This document shows positions 8,585 to 16,713 of a DNA stretch of 64,000 bases, piece after piece. The notes beneath the pieces are model-generated. The model saw only the letters and a list, made by a program, of their open reading frames with translations. It did not search any database and was not told where the DNA came from. This DNA is from Pseudonocardia sp. C8 (GTDB taxonomy: Bacteria > Actinomycetota > Actinomycetes > Mycobacteriales > Pseudonocardiaceae). Every line of letters begins with the position of its first letter. Position 1 is the stretch's first letter. Both the position numbers and the translations under genes were made by a program. The stretch is from contig NZ_JACMTR010000002.1 of NCBI RefSeq assembly GCF_014267175.1, forward strand, positions 4,241,501 through 4,305,500, written 5' to 3'.

Positions 8585-9427
8585 ATGACCGCTGACATCA
8601 TCGACGGCAAGGCGGCCGCCGCCGAGGTCCGCGCCGAGGTCGAGCGGGGCGTCGCCGCGCTCGACACCCCACCCGGCCTGGCCACGCTGCTCGTCGGCGA
8701 CGACCCCGCATCCGCCATCTACGTGGCCAGCAAGCGCAAGCAATGCACCCGCCTGGGCATGCGCGACCTGCACCAACACCTACCCGCCGACATCGGCCAG
8801 GACGAGCTGACCACCGTGATCGACGACCTGGCCACCGACCCCACCGTCACCGGCATCCTGCTCCAACTACCCCTACCCCGCCACCTCGACCCCGCCCCAC
8901 TGATCGCCCGCATCCCCCCGACCAAGGACGTCGACGGGCTCACCGAACTCAGCGCCGGCCGGCTCACCCTCGGCCGCCCCGGCCTGCGGCCCTGCACCCC
9001 GGCAGGAGTCATGCACCTGCTCGCCCGCGCCGGGGTCAAGCTCGAGGGCGCCGACGCCGTCGTCATCGGACGCTCGGCCCTGGTCGGCAAACCCCAGGCC
9101 CAGCTACTGCTGGCCGAAAACGCGACCGTGACCACCTGCCACTCACGCACCCGCGACCTCACCGAAATCACCCGCCGGGCCGACATCCTCGTCGCCGCCG
9201 CCGGGATCCCCCGCATGATCGGACCGGACGCGATCAAACCCGGCGCCATCGTCATCGACGTCGGCATGCACCGCCTCGAGACAGGCCTGTGCGGCGACGT
9301 CGACACCGACGCCGTCATCGACATCGCCGGCATGATCACCCCCGTACCCGGAGGCGTCGGGCCGATGACCATCGCGATGCTGCTGCAGAACACCCTGCGC
9401 GCCGCGGAGCTCGCCGCCGGCTCGTGA
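8585..9427 (+). CDS. folD: Bifunctional methylene-THF dehydrogenase / methenyl-THF cyclohydrolase
   Basis: A 280-residue protein with the FolD signatures: YVASKRKQCTRLGM (catalytic Lys region), ILLQLPLPRHLD, PPTKDVDGL, RPCTPAGVM and the C-terminal ITPVPGGVGPMT. It converts 5,10-methylene-THF to 10-formyl-THF, feeding PurU, which sits 13 bp upstream. GGAGCG precedes the ATG at 8585. Within this operon it links the SoxA product to formate release. It is probably a second, pathway-specific copy; a housekeeping folD is not in this window. Confidence 0.96.
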   Translation: MTADIIDGKAAAAEVRAEVERGVAALDTPPGLATLLVGDDPASAIYVASKRKQCTRLGMRDLHQHLPADIGQDELTTVIDDLATDPTVTGILLQLPLPRHLDPAPLIARIPPTKDVDGLTELSAGRLTLGRPGLRPCTPAGVMHLLARAGVKLEGADAVVIGRSALVGKPQAQLLLAENATVTTCHSRTRDLTEITRRADILVAAAGIPRMIGPDAIKPGAIVIDVGMHRLETGLCGDVDTDAVIDIAGMITPVPGGVGPMTIAMLLQNTLRAAELAAGS

Positions 9428-9435
9428 GGAGGCCT

Positions 9436-9457
9436 CGGCACGGGCCCGGTCGTGCCG
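9436..9457. terminator. Hairpin at the convergent folD / dehydrogenase junction
   Basis: CGGCACG (9436-9442) pairs perfectly with CGTGCCG (9451-9457) across an 8-base loop, extended by GGCC/GGCC with one bulged T. It lies between two converging stop codons and has no U-run, so it would be a GC-rich hairpin terminator usable from both sides. Confidence 0.55.
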
Positions 9458-9459
9458 GC

Positions 9460-10428
9460 CTACGCTTGTCCTGCGGCGTCCTCGAGCCGCCGGACGAGCT
9501 CGTCCGACAGGACCACCCGGTCCACCGTTGCGTAGTAGCGGCCGAAGTCGATCCCGTACCCGGTCCGCAGCCGGCCGAGATGCTCCTCGACCCGCTGCAG
9601 GTAGCCGGCGTCGAAGGCCGCCGGGTCGAGAGCGAGCAGGAACATCCCGAGCCGCGGGGGCCGGTCCCCGGACGCGAAGTCCGGCGAGTCCACGGAGAAC
9701 AACCCGCCGGACAGGGCCGCCAGCAGCTCGATCGTGAGGGCGAGGTTGCTGCCCTTGACTCCCCCGAAGGGCAGCACGGGACCCTGCAGCGCGGCCCGGG
9801 CGTCCGTCGTGGGGTTGCCGTCGGCGTCGAGCGCCCAGTCGGCGGGGATCGGGCGGCCCTCCGCGGCGGCATCCCGGATCCGCACCCAGGCAACCGTGCT
9901 GGACGCCTGGTCGATCAATCGCACGGGGTTGCCGGGCAGCGCGAACGAGAACGGGTTCGTACCGGTCAGAGCGTCCCGCGCACCGAAAAGCGACATCAGA
10001 GCAGTGGAGTTCGCGCCGGCGAGGGCGATTAGCCCCTGCTCCGCGAGCGCGGCGGTGTAGTAGCCGAGCTCGCCGACCGGGTAGCTGTCGCTGATGCTGA
10101 GCACCGCGACCCCGCAGTCCCGGACGGCCTCGGTCAGCAGAGATCGCGCGGCCACGAACGCCACCTGGGCGACCCCGTCGTCCGCGGACACCGTGACGAC
10201 CGCCCGGCGCCGGTTGTGGACGACGGGCTCCGGTGTGCCGTTGAGCCGACCGGCCCGCAACGCGTCCAGGTAGTCGACGAGATGGGCCACTCCGACAGGC
10301 GAGTTCCCGCGCCGCTCGGCGGCGAGCACCGCGTCGGTCAACGCCGTCGCCGTGCGCTCGTCGCCGCCGGCACCACGCACGGCCGCCAGGCACAACGACC
10401 TGAGCTGCTCGAAACCGAGCTCGATCAC
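9460..10428 (-). CDS. Ldh-family NAD(P)-dependent 2-hydroxyacid dehydrogenase (malate/L-lactate/sulfolactate type)
   Basis: A 322-residue protein of the malate/L-lactate dehydrogenase (Ldh_2, non-Rossmann) family: N-terminal helices, then ISDSYPVGELGYYTAALAEQGLIAL, the substrate/cofactor loop GTNPFSFALPG and the late glycine-rich LPFGGVKGSNLALTIELLA. The chosen GTG at 10428 has AGGAGGAT just upstream; longer in-frame readings enter the next gene. It follows the GntR gene by 34 bp in the same direction and is probably co-transcribed with it. Substrate unknown; the neighbouring kinase and lyase genes suggest a sugar-acid-like compound. Confidence 0.75.
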   Translation of the reverse strand: MIELGFEQLRSLCLAAVRGAGGDERTATALTDAVLAAERRGNSPVGVAHLVDYLDALRAGRLNGTPEPVVHNRRRAVVTVSADDGVAQVAFVAARSLLTEAVRDCGVAVLSISDSYPVGELGYYTAALAEQGLIALAGANSTALMSLFGARDALTGTNPFSFALPGNPVRLIDQASSTVAWVRIRDAAAEGRPIPADWALDADGNPTTDARAALQGPVLPFGGVKGSNLALTIELLAALSGGLFSVDSPDFASGDRPPRLGMFLLALDPAAFDAGYLQRVEEHLGRLRTGYGIDFGRYYATVDRVVLSDELVRRLEDAAGQA

Positions 10429-10462
10429 CTGAAGATCCTCCTGAGATGTCGGCGCCGGCCGG

Positions 10463-11278
10463 TTACCGGACCGGCGGCCGTTCGGACACGGCACGAGCAC
10501 TCGCCGGACGTTGCCGGACGAGCCGGAACTCGAACGCGCTGGCGAGGTGGTACTCGATCGAGTACGAGACCGGGTGCTCCGCCGCGTCGTAGTCGACCTG
10601 CCGGATGACGCGGCACAGCTCGCTGGCGGCGACCCCGAAGACCGCCGCGTGGTCTCCGACGAACGCCGCTTCGAGGGTCGCAACGCCGAACGCGACGTCG
10701 ACACCGCAGACCGTCGAGAGGAACTCGTAGAGCGACGGGCCGACGGTGATCGGCCGGTCGGGCAGCAGTGAGGCTGCGAAGTAGTCGTGCGAGACCGTGA
10801 CCGGCGCGCCGTCCGCGGTGCGCACCCGCTTCAGGTGCACGACCGGGGCGCCGATCTCGATGCCCAGACGGTCCGCGACGTCCCGGTCCGCCCGTTCCTG
10901 ACGCCAGGACAGCTCGGCGACCCCCGCGACGCAACCGCCAGAGGTGATCAGCTCGTCGGAACCGACGTTGTGATGCAGGCTGCGCACGAGCGGGCGGACC
11001 GAGTTGACGTAGGTGCCCGACCCGTGGCGCCTGCTGACCAGTCCCTCGCTCTGCAGTTGAGCCAGGGCAGCACGCACACTCACCCGGCTGACGCCGAGTT
11101 GCCGGGCCAACGCAGGCTCGGACGGCAGCCGCTCACCTGCCGACCAGGCGTCGTCCGACAACCACTGCCGGAGCACCCGGGCGGCCCGTGCGGCCGCACC
11201 GCCACACGGGCGCGCCCGCACGGTCCCCCGTGGGCGGTCCCGCCCGGCGGAACATGGCACCGGCATGTCCCACAGCAT
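10463..11278 (-). CDS. GntR-family regulator with UTRA domain (HutC subfamily), copy 1
   Basis: A 271-residue protein: winged helix with LPSEPALARQLGVSRVSVRAALAQLQSEGLVSRRHGSGTYV, then a UTRA effector domain to about residue 250. It is clearly paralogous to the product of 18196-18990: both share the SGTYVNS, VGSDE/IGSDQ and VIRQVDYDA blocks. It is divergent from the kinase/lyase operon and likely controls it through the 11358-11374 palindrome. The ATG start is at 11278; a more internal start is possible because the first 25 residues are low-complexity. Confidence 0.9.
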   Translation of the reverse strand: MLWDMPVPCSAGRDRPRGTVRARPCGGAAARAARVLRQWLSDDAWSAGERLPSEPALARQLGVSRVSVRAALAQLQSEGLVSRRHGSGTYVNSVRPLVRSLHHNVGSDELITSGGCVAGVAELSWRQERADRDVADRLGIEIGAPVVHLKRVRTADGAPVTVSHDYFAASLLPDRPITVGPSLYEFLSTVCGVDVAFGVATLEAAFVGDHAAVFGVAASELCRVIRQVDYDAAEHPVSYSIEYHLASAFEFRLVRQRPASARAVSERPPVR

Positions 11279-11602
11279 ACATAGCTCAAGACAACTGAAG
11301 CGCCCGAAACCGGGGTATTGACACCTTCGTGCCGGTCACTCTACAGTCCTGCTCGCCAAGTTGTAGGACAACTTAGATCCGATGAGATCACTCGGACCAC
11401 TTGGCGGAAGCCCCGGGCAACGTCGCAGAGGGAGGCACGGTGGACGGACGAGACCTGCTCCGCAGCCGGACGCACCGTGATCGGAGGGCGTCTCCACCAT
11501 CCGGCCCCCACGGTCGCAGCGGTCGGACGACCGGCCGCTCCCGCTCCGGCGTCTCCTCGATCCACCCCAGCTGATTTCCGCAATCCGGAGAGTGACAACC
11601 CC
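11279..11602. promoter_or_regulatory. Divergent control region of the unassigned kinase/lyase operon
   Basis: A 324-base gap. On the plus strand a TTGACA -35 (11318-11323) and a TACAGT -10 (11342-11347) are 18 bp apart. A perfect palindrome follows at 11358-11374, about where transcription would begin. A second half-site ACAACT lies at 11291-11296, next to the start of the GntR gene. From 11380 to 11602 there is a long leader with no clear structure and no gene I can support. Confidence 0.7.
11358..11374. promoter_or_regulatory. Perfect 17-bp palindromic GntR operator
   Basis: AAGTTGTAGGACAACTT has perfect 7-base arms around AGG. It lies just downstream of the -10 element, where a bound repressor would block transcription. 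Its inner 11-mer GTAGGACAACT occurs exactly, in inverted orientation, at 18166-18176 in front of the paralogous GntR gene. Confidence 0.75.
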
Positions 11603-12295
11603 GTGACACCGAACATCATCGTGATGCTGACCCACCACGACGTGACCGTGGCCGACGCGCGTGACCGCTTCCGCGCCTGCGCCGACCTCCCTGTCCAGTA
11701 CTGGGGGTTCAAGGACGTCGGTCTCGAGCGCCGCGAGATGGAGCAGCTCGTCGCCGACTTCAGGGAGGCCGGCAAGACTCCTGTCCTGGAGGTCGTCCGC
11801 TTCGACGAGAAGGATCTGGCGGAGGCCGCGGCGCTGGCCGTCGACTGCGGTATCGAGTACTTCACCGGCGGCCGCTTCTCTCCCGCGGTCAGCGAGACCG
11901 CGCAGGCGGCGGGGATGCGCTACTTCCCGTTCTGCGGCCGGGTCGAGGGCTCGCCGATCGCGCTGACCGGGGCGCCGGCCGAGGTCGTCGAGGACGCCCG
12001 GCGGATCCGCGAGCTCGGCGCGGACGGCGTCGACCTCGTCGCGTTCCGCTACGCGGGTGCGGACCAGATCGGGCTCGCGAAACAGATCGTGCAGGAGCTC
12101 GGCGGCGAGAACGTCATCCTCGCCGGGAGTGTCAACTCGGTCGAGCGCATCGCACAGATGCACGAGATCGGCCCGTCGGGATACACGATGGGCGGCGCGC
12201 TGTTCGAGGGCGCCTTCCGTCCGGGTGGATCCTTCCGGGACAACCTCGAACACCTCATCAAGATCGATGCCGGAATCAGCGGAGGGAACCGATGA
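11603..12295 (+). CDS. Phosphate-binding TIM-barrel protein of unknown function
   Basis: A 230-residue protein whose strand pattern reads as an eight-stranded alpha/beta barrel: NIIVML, VQYWGFKDVG, PVLEVV, GIEYFTGG, MRYFPFCG, VDLVAFRY, NVILAGSVNS and GYTMGGALFEG. The last two glycine-rich loops resemble phosphate-binding loops of ribulose-phosphate-binding barrels (KDPG aldolase, HisA and similar), but I do not recognise the family. The GTG at 11603 is chosen because GGAGAG precedes it at about 10 bases. The stop overlaps the following kinase (ATGA), which fits a phosphorylated substrate. Aldolase, epimerase or decarboxylase activity are all possible. Confidence 0.6.
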   Translation: MTPNIIVMLTHHDVTVADARDRFRACADLPVQYWGFKDVGLERREMEQLVADFREAGKTPVLEVVRFDEKDLAEAAALAVDCGIEYFTGGRFSPAVSETAQAAGMRYFPFCGRVEGSPIALTGAPAEVVEDARRIRELGADGVDLVAFRYAGADQIGLAKQIVQELGGENVILAGSVNSVERIAQMHEIGPSGYTMGGALFEGAFRPGGSFRDNLEHLIKIDAGISGGNR

Positions 12296-13818
12296 CCTCG
12301 TACGTGCTGGGCGTGGACGTCGGCACCACAGCCATCAAGGCCGCCGTGTTCGACGACCTCGGAACGGAGATCTGCAGCCACACCGAGGAGTACTCCCTCC
12401 TCACCCCCAGGGCGGGCCACGTGGAGCTGGAACCGGGCACCTACACGACGACGTTCGCGCTCGCGGTGCGCCGGCTGCTGCAGGGCGGCGCCGTCCCCGT
12501 CGACGCGCTCTCGGCCCTCGGTCTCTCCGCGCAGGGCGAGACGCTGCTGTGCCTCGACGAGAACGACGAGCCGATCAGCCGGGCGATCGTCTGGATGGAC
12601 AACCGGGCCACCGCGGAGTCCGACGACATCGAGGCGCACTTCGGACGTTCCACGATCCACTCGACGACCGGGCAGGTCGCGATGGACCCGATCTATCCGG
12701 CGGCCAAGATCCTCTGGCTGAAGCGCAACGAGCCGGACCTGTTCGCCCGCACGGCGAAGTTCGTGCTGCTCAAGGACTATCTCGTCCACCAGCTGACCGG
12801 TCGCCTCGTCAGCGAGGACTCGCTGCTGTGCTCGACGATCCTCTGGGACATCAACACCCGCGGCTACTGGCCGGAGATGCTCGAGTTCCTCGGCATCACC
12901 GAGGACCAGCTGCCCGAGATCGCAGCCCAGGGCGAGATCGTCGGGAAGGTCGGCCCGGCCGCGGAGGCCGAGCTCGGGCTGCCGGCCGGGCTGCCCGTGT
13001 CGGTGGGTGCCCTCGATCAGGCGTGCGGCGCCCTCGGCATCGGCAACGCCGTCCCCGGCATCTTCTCCGAGAGCACCGGCTCGGCGCTCGCGAGTGTGAC
13101 CATCGTCGAGGAACTCTCGCTCGACCCCTCCGGTCGTGTGCCCTGCTTCGCCGCGGCGCTACCGGGCCAGTACATGCTGCACAACTTCTCCACCGGCGGC
13201 ATGGTCATGCGCTGGTACCGCGACCAGTTCTGTGCCAGCGAGGCCGACATCGAGCGGCTCTGCGGCATCAACGCCTACTACCTCATCGACCAGGAGGTCG
13301 CCGAGGTCGAGCCGGGCTGCGAGGGCCTCGTGGTCGTGCCGCACCTGCAGGGCTCGGGGCCGCCCGACCTGGACCCGAACGCCCGCGGCGTGATCTTCGG
13401 GCTCACCCTCGCCCACGGCAAGCAGCATCTCGCCCGAGCCATCATGGAGGGCGTCGCGATGGTGCTGCGGCGAATGATCGACTCCACCGCGGGCCTCGGA
13501 GTGGAGGTCAAGGAGATCATCTCGCTCAGCGGTGGTTCGAAGAGCGACGCCTGGTGCCAGATCAAGGCCGATGCCACCCAGCTGCCGGTGCGCACCCTCA
13601 GCGGTGCCGGCAGTGCGGCGTGCCGGGGGGCGGCGCTGATCGCGGGCGTCGGTGCGGGCGTCTGGGAGTCCGCCGTGCCCGTCGCGCGGTCCGCCGTCGA
13701 CTACGACCGCACGTTCGAGCCCCGGGCCGAGAACGCCGAGGCCTACGAGCAGCTGCTCACCCGGTTCACCACGCTGCAGGAGCTGCTGAAGCCGCTCCTG
13801 CGGCCGGCCGACAAGTAA
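12292..13818 (+). CDS. FGGY-family carbohydrate kinase (xylulokinase/gluconokinase-like)
   Basis: A 508-residue protein with both FGGY halves: N-terminal DVGTTAIKAAVFD phosphate-1 motif, IVWMDNRA substrate region, and the C-terminal ATP-binding LSGGSKSDAWCQIKAD. FGGY kinases phosphorylate sugars, sugar acids or polyols. Start ATG at 12292 overlaps the TIM-barrel stop. The second-domain serine/threonine loop (ESTGSALAS) and the YMLHNFSTGGMVMRWY block resemble xylulokinase-like members of unknown substrate. Its position suggests it activates the substrate taken up by the downstream MFS protein. Confidence 0.88.
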   Translation: MTSYVLGVDVGTTAIKAAVFDDLGTEICSHTEEYSLLTPRAGHVELEPGTYTTTFALAVRRLLQGGAVPVDALSALGLSAQGETLLCLDENDEPISRAIVWMDNRATAESDDIEAHFGRSTIHSTTGQVAMDPIYPAAKILWLKRNEPDLFARTAKFVLLKDYLVHQLTGRLVSEDSLLCSTILWDINTRGYWPEMLEFLGITEDQLPEIAAQGEIVGKVGPAAEAELGLPAGLPVSVGALDQACGALGIGNAVPGIFSESTGSALASVTIVEELSLDPSGRVPCFAAALPGQYMLHNFSTGGMVMRWYRDQFCASEADIERLCGINAYYLIDQEVAEVEPGCEGLVVVPHLQGSGPPDLDPNARGVIFGLTLAHGKQHLARAIMEGVAMVLRRMIDSTAGLGVEVKEIISLSGGSKSDAWCQIKADATQLPVRTLSGAGSAACRGAALIAGVGAGVWESAVPVARSAVDYDRTFEPRAENAEAYEQLLTRFTTLQELLKPLLRPADK

Positions 13819-13840
13819 CCCCACCCGTTAGGAGCGTCCG

Positions 13841-15202
13841 ATGAAGGATGCAGTGATCATCGGAGGCGGCCTCGCGGGTCTGTCCGCGGCATGGCGCCTT
13901 CGCCACTGGGACATCCAGGTCCTGGAGTCCGACCACCGGATCGGCGGCCGGATCATGTCCGAGAAGCGCGGCCCCTACGTCCTCAACTGGGGCGGCCACA
14001 TGTTCGCCGGAGAGGGCAGCTCCACCACCGCGCTGCTCGCGGAGACCGGCACCCGCTCGATCCGGATCCCCGGCTCGTTGCAGGGCATGGCCATGAACGG
14101 CAAGTTCATCACGACCGGCCCGGTCCAGACCTACCCGTTCCGGTTCCCGATGCCGTTGTCCTCGCGGCTGTCGATCCTCAAGACCGGCGCCAAGCTCGGA
14201 ATCGACGTGCTCCGCTACACCCGCGCGGTCAAGTCCCGTCCCGGTGAGACCGGCGAGGTCCGCCAGCAGCGCATCTACGACTTCGAGAACGACCGCACGT
14301 TCGCCGACTACATCGGACACCTCAACGAGGATCAGAAGAGCTTCTTCCTCCCGCCGGTCACCCGGTCCGCCGCCGACCCGGACCAGCTCTCCGCCGGTGC
14401 CGGGATCGGCTACTTCAGCCTGATCTGGAACATCGGTCAGGGGCTGGGCCGCAGCATTCTCGGTGGCGCCGCCACGCTCACGGAGGGCATCGCCCAGTCC
14501 GTGCGCGACCGCATCGATCTCGGCGCCGATGTCCACGAAGTCGTCCAGAACGCCGACCACGTCGTCGTCCGCTACTCCAAGGACGGTGTGTCGCACGAGG
14601 TCAAGGCGCGTACCGCCGTGCTCGCCACCCCGGCCCCCATCAGCCACAGGCTCGGGGTCAACCTGCCCGATGATCTCCGCGAGGCCCTGTCGAAGATCGT
14701 CTACGGCCCGCACGTCGCCGGGGCGTTCCTCACCGACGAGACCGGCCGGATGCCCTACGACAACACCTACGGCATCGCCGTCGCGAACAAGTCGTTCAGC
14801 GTCGCCCTCAACCAGGGCAACATCGTGCGCGGCCGGGAGGCGGTGCGCCAGCGGGGCGGCAGCATGATGACCTTCTCTCCCGCCAGCCTCGGCCGGCGCC
14901 TCTGGGACCAGGACAAGGACGCCATCGCCAAGACCTACATCGACGAGCTCGACGACATCTTCCCGGGCTTCGCCGACATCGTCACGGAGGCCCGCGTCGA
15001 GAAGTTCGAGTTCGGGTCGCCGTACTGCTTCCCGGGCCGCAGGCACCTGCAGCCGATCCTCACCCGGCCGTCGAAGCGGGTGTTCCTGGCCGGTGACTAC
15101 CTCGGAACGCTCTACACCGAGACCGCCATCAACTCCGGGTTCTCGGCGGCCCAGGAGGCACTGAGCCTGCTGTCCACGCAGCAGCAACGCCCCACGACCT
15201 GA
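13841..15202 (+). CDS. FAD-dependent amine oxidase / protoporphyrinogen-oxidase-like flavoprotein
   Basis: A 453-residue protein with an N-terminal FAD motif IIGGGLAGLSAAWRL, the LESDHRIGGRI loop typical of the flavin amine oxidase superfamily, and a C-terminal FLAGDYLGTLYTETAINSGFSAAQ flavin-contact motif. It may oxidise an amine or dehydrogenate a ring. TTAGGAGCG precedes the ATG at 13841; the gene follows the kinase by 22 bp. Its presence in a sugar-kinase operon is unusual and suggests an amino-sugar or aminated intermediate, but this is inference. Confidence 0.82.
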   Translation: MKDAVIIGGGLAGLSAAWRLRHWDIQVLESDHRIGGRIMSEKRGPYVLNWGGHMFAGEGSSTTALLAETGTRSIRIPGSLQGMAMNGKFITTGPVQTYPFRFPMPLSSRLSILKTGAKLGIDVLRYTRAVKSRPGETGEVRQQRIYDFENDRTFADYIGHLNEDQKSFFLPPVTRSAADPDQLSAGAGIGYFSLIWNIGQGLGRSILGGAATLTEGIAQSVRDRIDLGADVHEVVQNADHVVVRYSKDGVSHEVKARTAVLATPAPISHRLGVNLPDDLREALSKIVYGPHVAGAFLTDETGRMPYDNTYGIAVANKSFSVALNQGNIVRGREAVRQRGGSMMTFSPASLGRRLWDQDKDAIAKTYIDELDDIFPGFADIVTEARVEKFEFGSPYCFPGRRHLQPILTRPSKRVFLAGDYLGTLYTETAINSGFSAAQEALSLLSTQQQRPTT

Positions 15203-15246
15203 CACCTCGGCGACATCCCGTCCCGGAATCGGAAAGGACCCATTCC

Positions 15247-16131
15247 ATGACCGAGAGTTTCGGTGGCATCCTCACCGCACTCGCCACCCCGTTCGACGAG
15301 AGCGGCAAGGTCGACGACACCCTGCTGCGCCGGCTCGTCGACCGCTCCGTCGACGGTGGGGTGGACGCGCTGGTCGTCGGCGGCGGCACCGGCGAGTTCA
15401 CCACGCTGAGCGAGGAGGAGCGGCTGCACTTGTTCGACGTCGTCGTCGAGCACACCGCCGGGCGGGTTCCCGTGGTCGCCCAGACCGGTGCGATCACGAC
15501 CTCGGCCGCGATCCGTCTCTCCCGAGCCGCAGAACGGACCGGCGCGGACGTCCTGATGCTGTCCCTGCCGTACTACGAGCCGCTGAGCCCGGGCGAGGTC
15601 CGTCGCTACATCACCGAGGTCGCGGGGTCGGTCGAGCTCCCGATCATGCTCTACAACAACCCCTCCACGACCGGCGTGAACATGGATGCCGGGACGCTCG
15701 CGGCGTTCGGGCGCGAGATCGAGAACGTCCGCTACGTCAAGGACTCCAGCAAGGACTGGGAGCAGGCGCTGCGCCTGATCCATCACCACAGCGACGACAT
15801 CGGCCTGATCATGGGCTGGGACAGCTACAGCTTCAGTGCGCTCCTCGAAGGAGCCACCGGCGTGATGGTCGGCGCCGCGAACGTGGTACCCGAAGAGATC
15901 TCCGCCGTCGCCCGGGCGATCCGCGCCGGCGACGTCGCGACGGCTCGTGAGGAGTGGCGCCGGGTCTACCCGGTGATCGACGCGATGCTCGCGGTCCCGT
16001 TCGTCCAGGCCGTCAAGGCCGGCTTGCGGCTGCGTGGCGAGCCGGTCGGTGCACCGCGCGAACCACTCGAGGAGCTCGCGCCCGAGGACGTGGCCAGCCT
16101 CGAGGCCGCGCTGAACGCGCTCTACCGCTGA
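15247..16131 (+). CDS. DapA-family Schiff-base aldolase (dihydrodipicolinate synthase / NAL superfamily)
   Basis: A 294-residue class I aldolase. It has the GGGTGEFTTLS carboxylate-binding turn (family form is GTTGE or similar), the catalytic tyrosine in LPYYEP, and the Schiff-base lysine in VRYVKDSS, followed by GWDSYSF. Length equals the family norm. GGAAAGGA precedes the ATG at 15247. Members cleave or form 2-keto acids (dihydrodipicolinate, N-acetylneuraminate, keto-deoxy sugar acids). In this operon a catabolic keto-acid lyase is more likely than lysine biosynthesis. Confidence 0.88.
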   Translation: MTESFGGILTALATPFDESGKVDDTLLRRLVDRSVDGGVDALVVGGGTGEFTTLSEEERLHLFDVVVEHTAGRVPVVAQTGAITTSAAIRLSRAAERTGADVLMLSLPYYEPLSPGEVRRYITEVAGSVELPIMLYNNPSTTGVNMDAGTLAAFGREIENVRYVKDSSKDWEQALRLIHHHSDDIGLIMGWDSYSFSALLEGATGVMVGAANVVPEEISAVARAIRAGDVATAREEWRRVYPVIDAMLAVPFVQAVKAGLRLRGEPVGAPREPLEELAPEDVASLEAALNALYR

Positions 16132-16220
16132 ACGACCGCACCGCGTCGGGCCCCGGGCACCACCCGGCTCCGGGGTCCCGCGCGGTGTCCCTACCCCAAC
16201 ACGTGCGAGGAGGAAGAACC

Positions 16221-16574
16221 ATGAGCGAGTCCCCCACCGTCGTCGTGCGCAAGACCGACACGACGCCCTTCTACGAGGGCCCCGAGGAGTGCCGCGAGTA
16301 CTTCCGCAACGAGGACTTCTGGTTCGGCAGCTCGCTGGTCCACCCCGGCGACGTCGGGGCCGTCGACCCCGGCCACGTCGGCGCCTGGGAGGTCTTCTAC
16401 TGCGTCTCGGGCGAGGCCGTCATGGACGACGGCGAGAAGGAGTACACCGTTGCCGCCGGCGACACGGTCGCCTTCCCGCCGAGCGTGCCGCACCGGATCC
16501 ACAACCGGGGCACCGAGCCCGTCCTGATGGTCTGGGCGGGCGGCCCCGGACCGGGCGAGCCGCCCGCGAACTGA
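16221..16574 (+). CDS. Single-domain cupin protein
   Basis: A 117-residue protein with one RmlC-like cupin barrel: motif 1 region VGAWEVFYCVSGEAVMDDG and motif 2 GDTVAFPPSVPHRIHN. The canonical metal-binding HxH of motif 1 is replaced (GAWEV), leaving E and the motif 2 His, so metal binding is uncertain. AGGAGGAAG sits 4-5 bases before the ATG at 16221. It may be an isomerase or sensor for the operon substrate. Confidence 0.82.
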   Translation: MSESPTVVVRKTDTTPFYEGPEECREYFRNEDFWFGSSLVHPGDVGAVDPGHVGAWEVFYCVSGEAVMDDGEKEYTVAAGDTVAFPPSVPHRIHNRGTEPVLMVWAGGPGPGEPPAN

Positions 16575-16713
16575 CGGCGCATCCGCACCGTTTCATCTCG
16601 GCCGCCGATTCCGTCTCCCCGGCTACCGGGAGCCACACATGCACAAGCGACCTCGCCCGAGGCCGCGGACAGGGTAGTCCCATGTCACTGAACCGGACCG
16701 ACTGGAGCAACCA

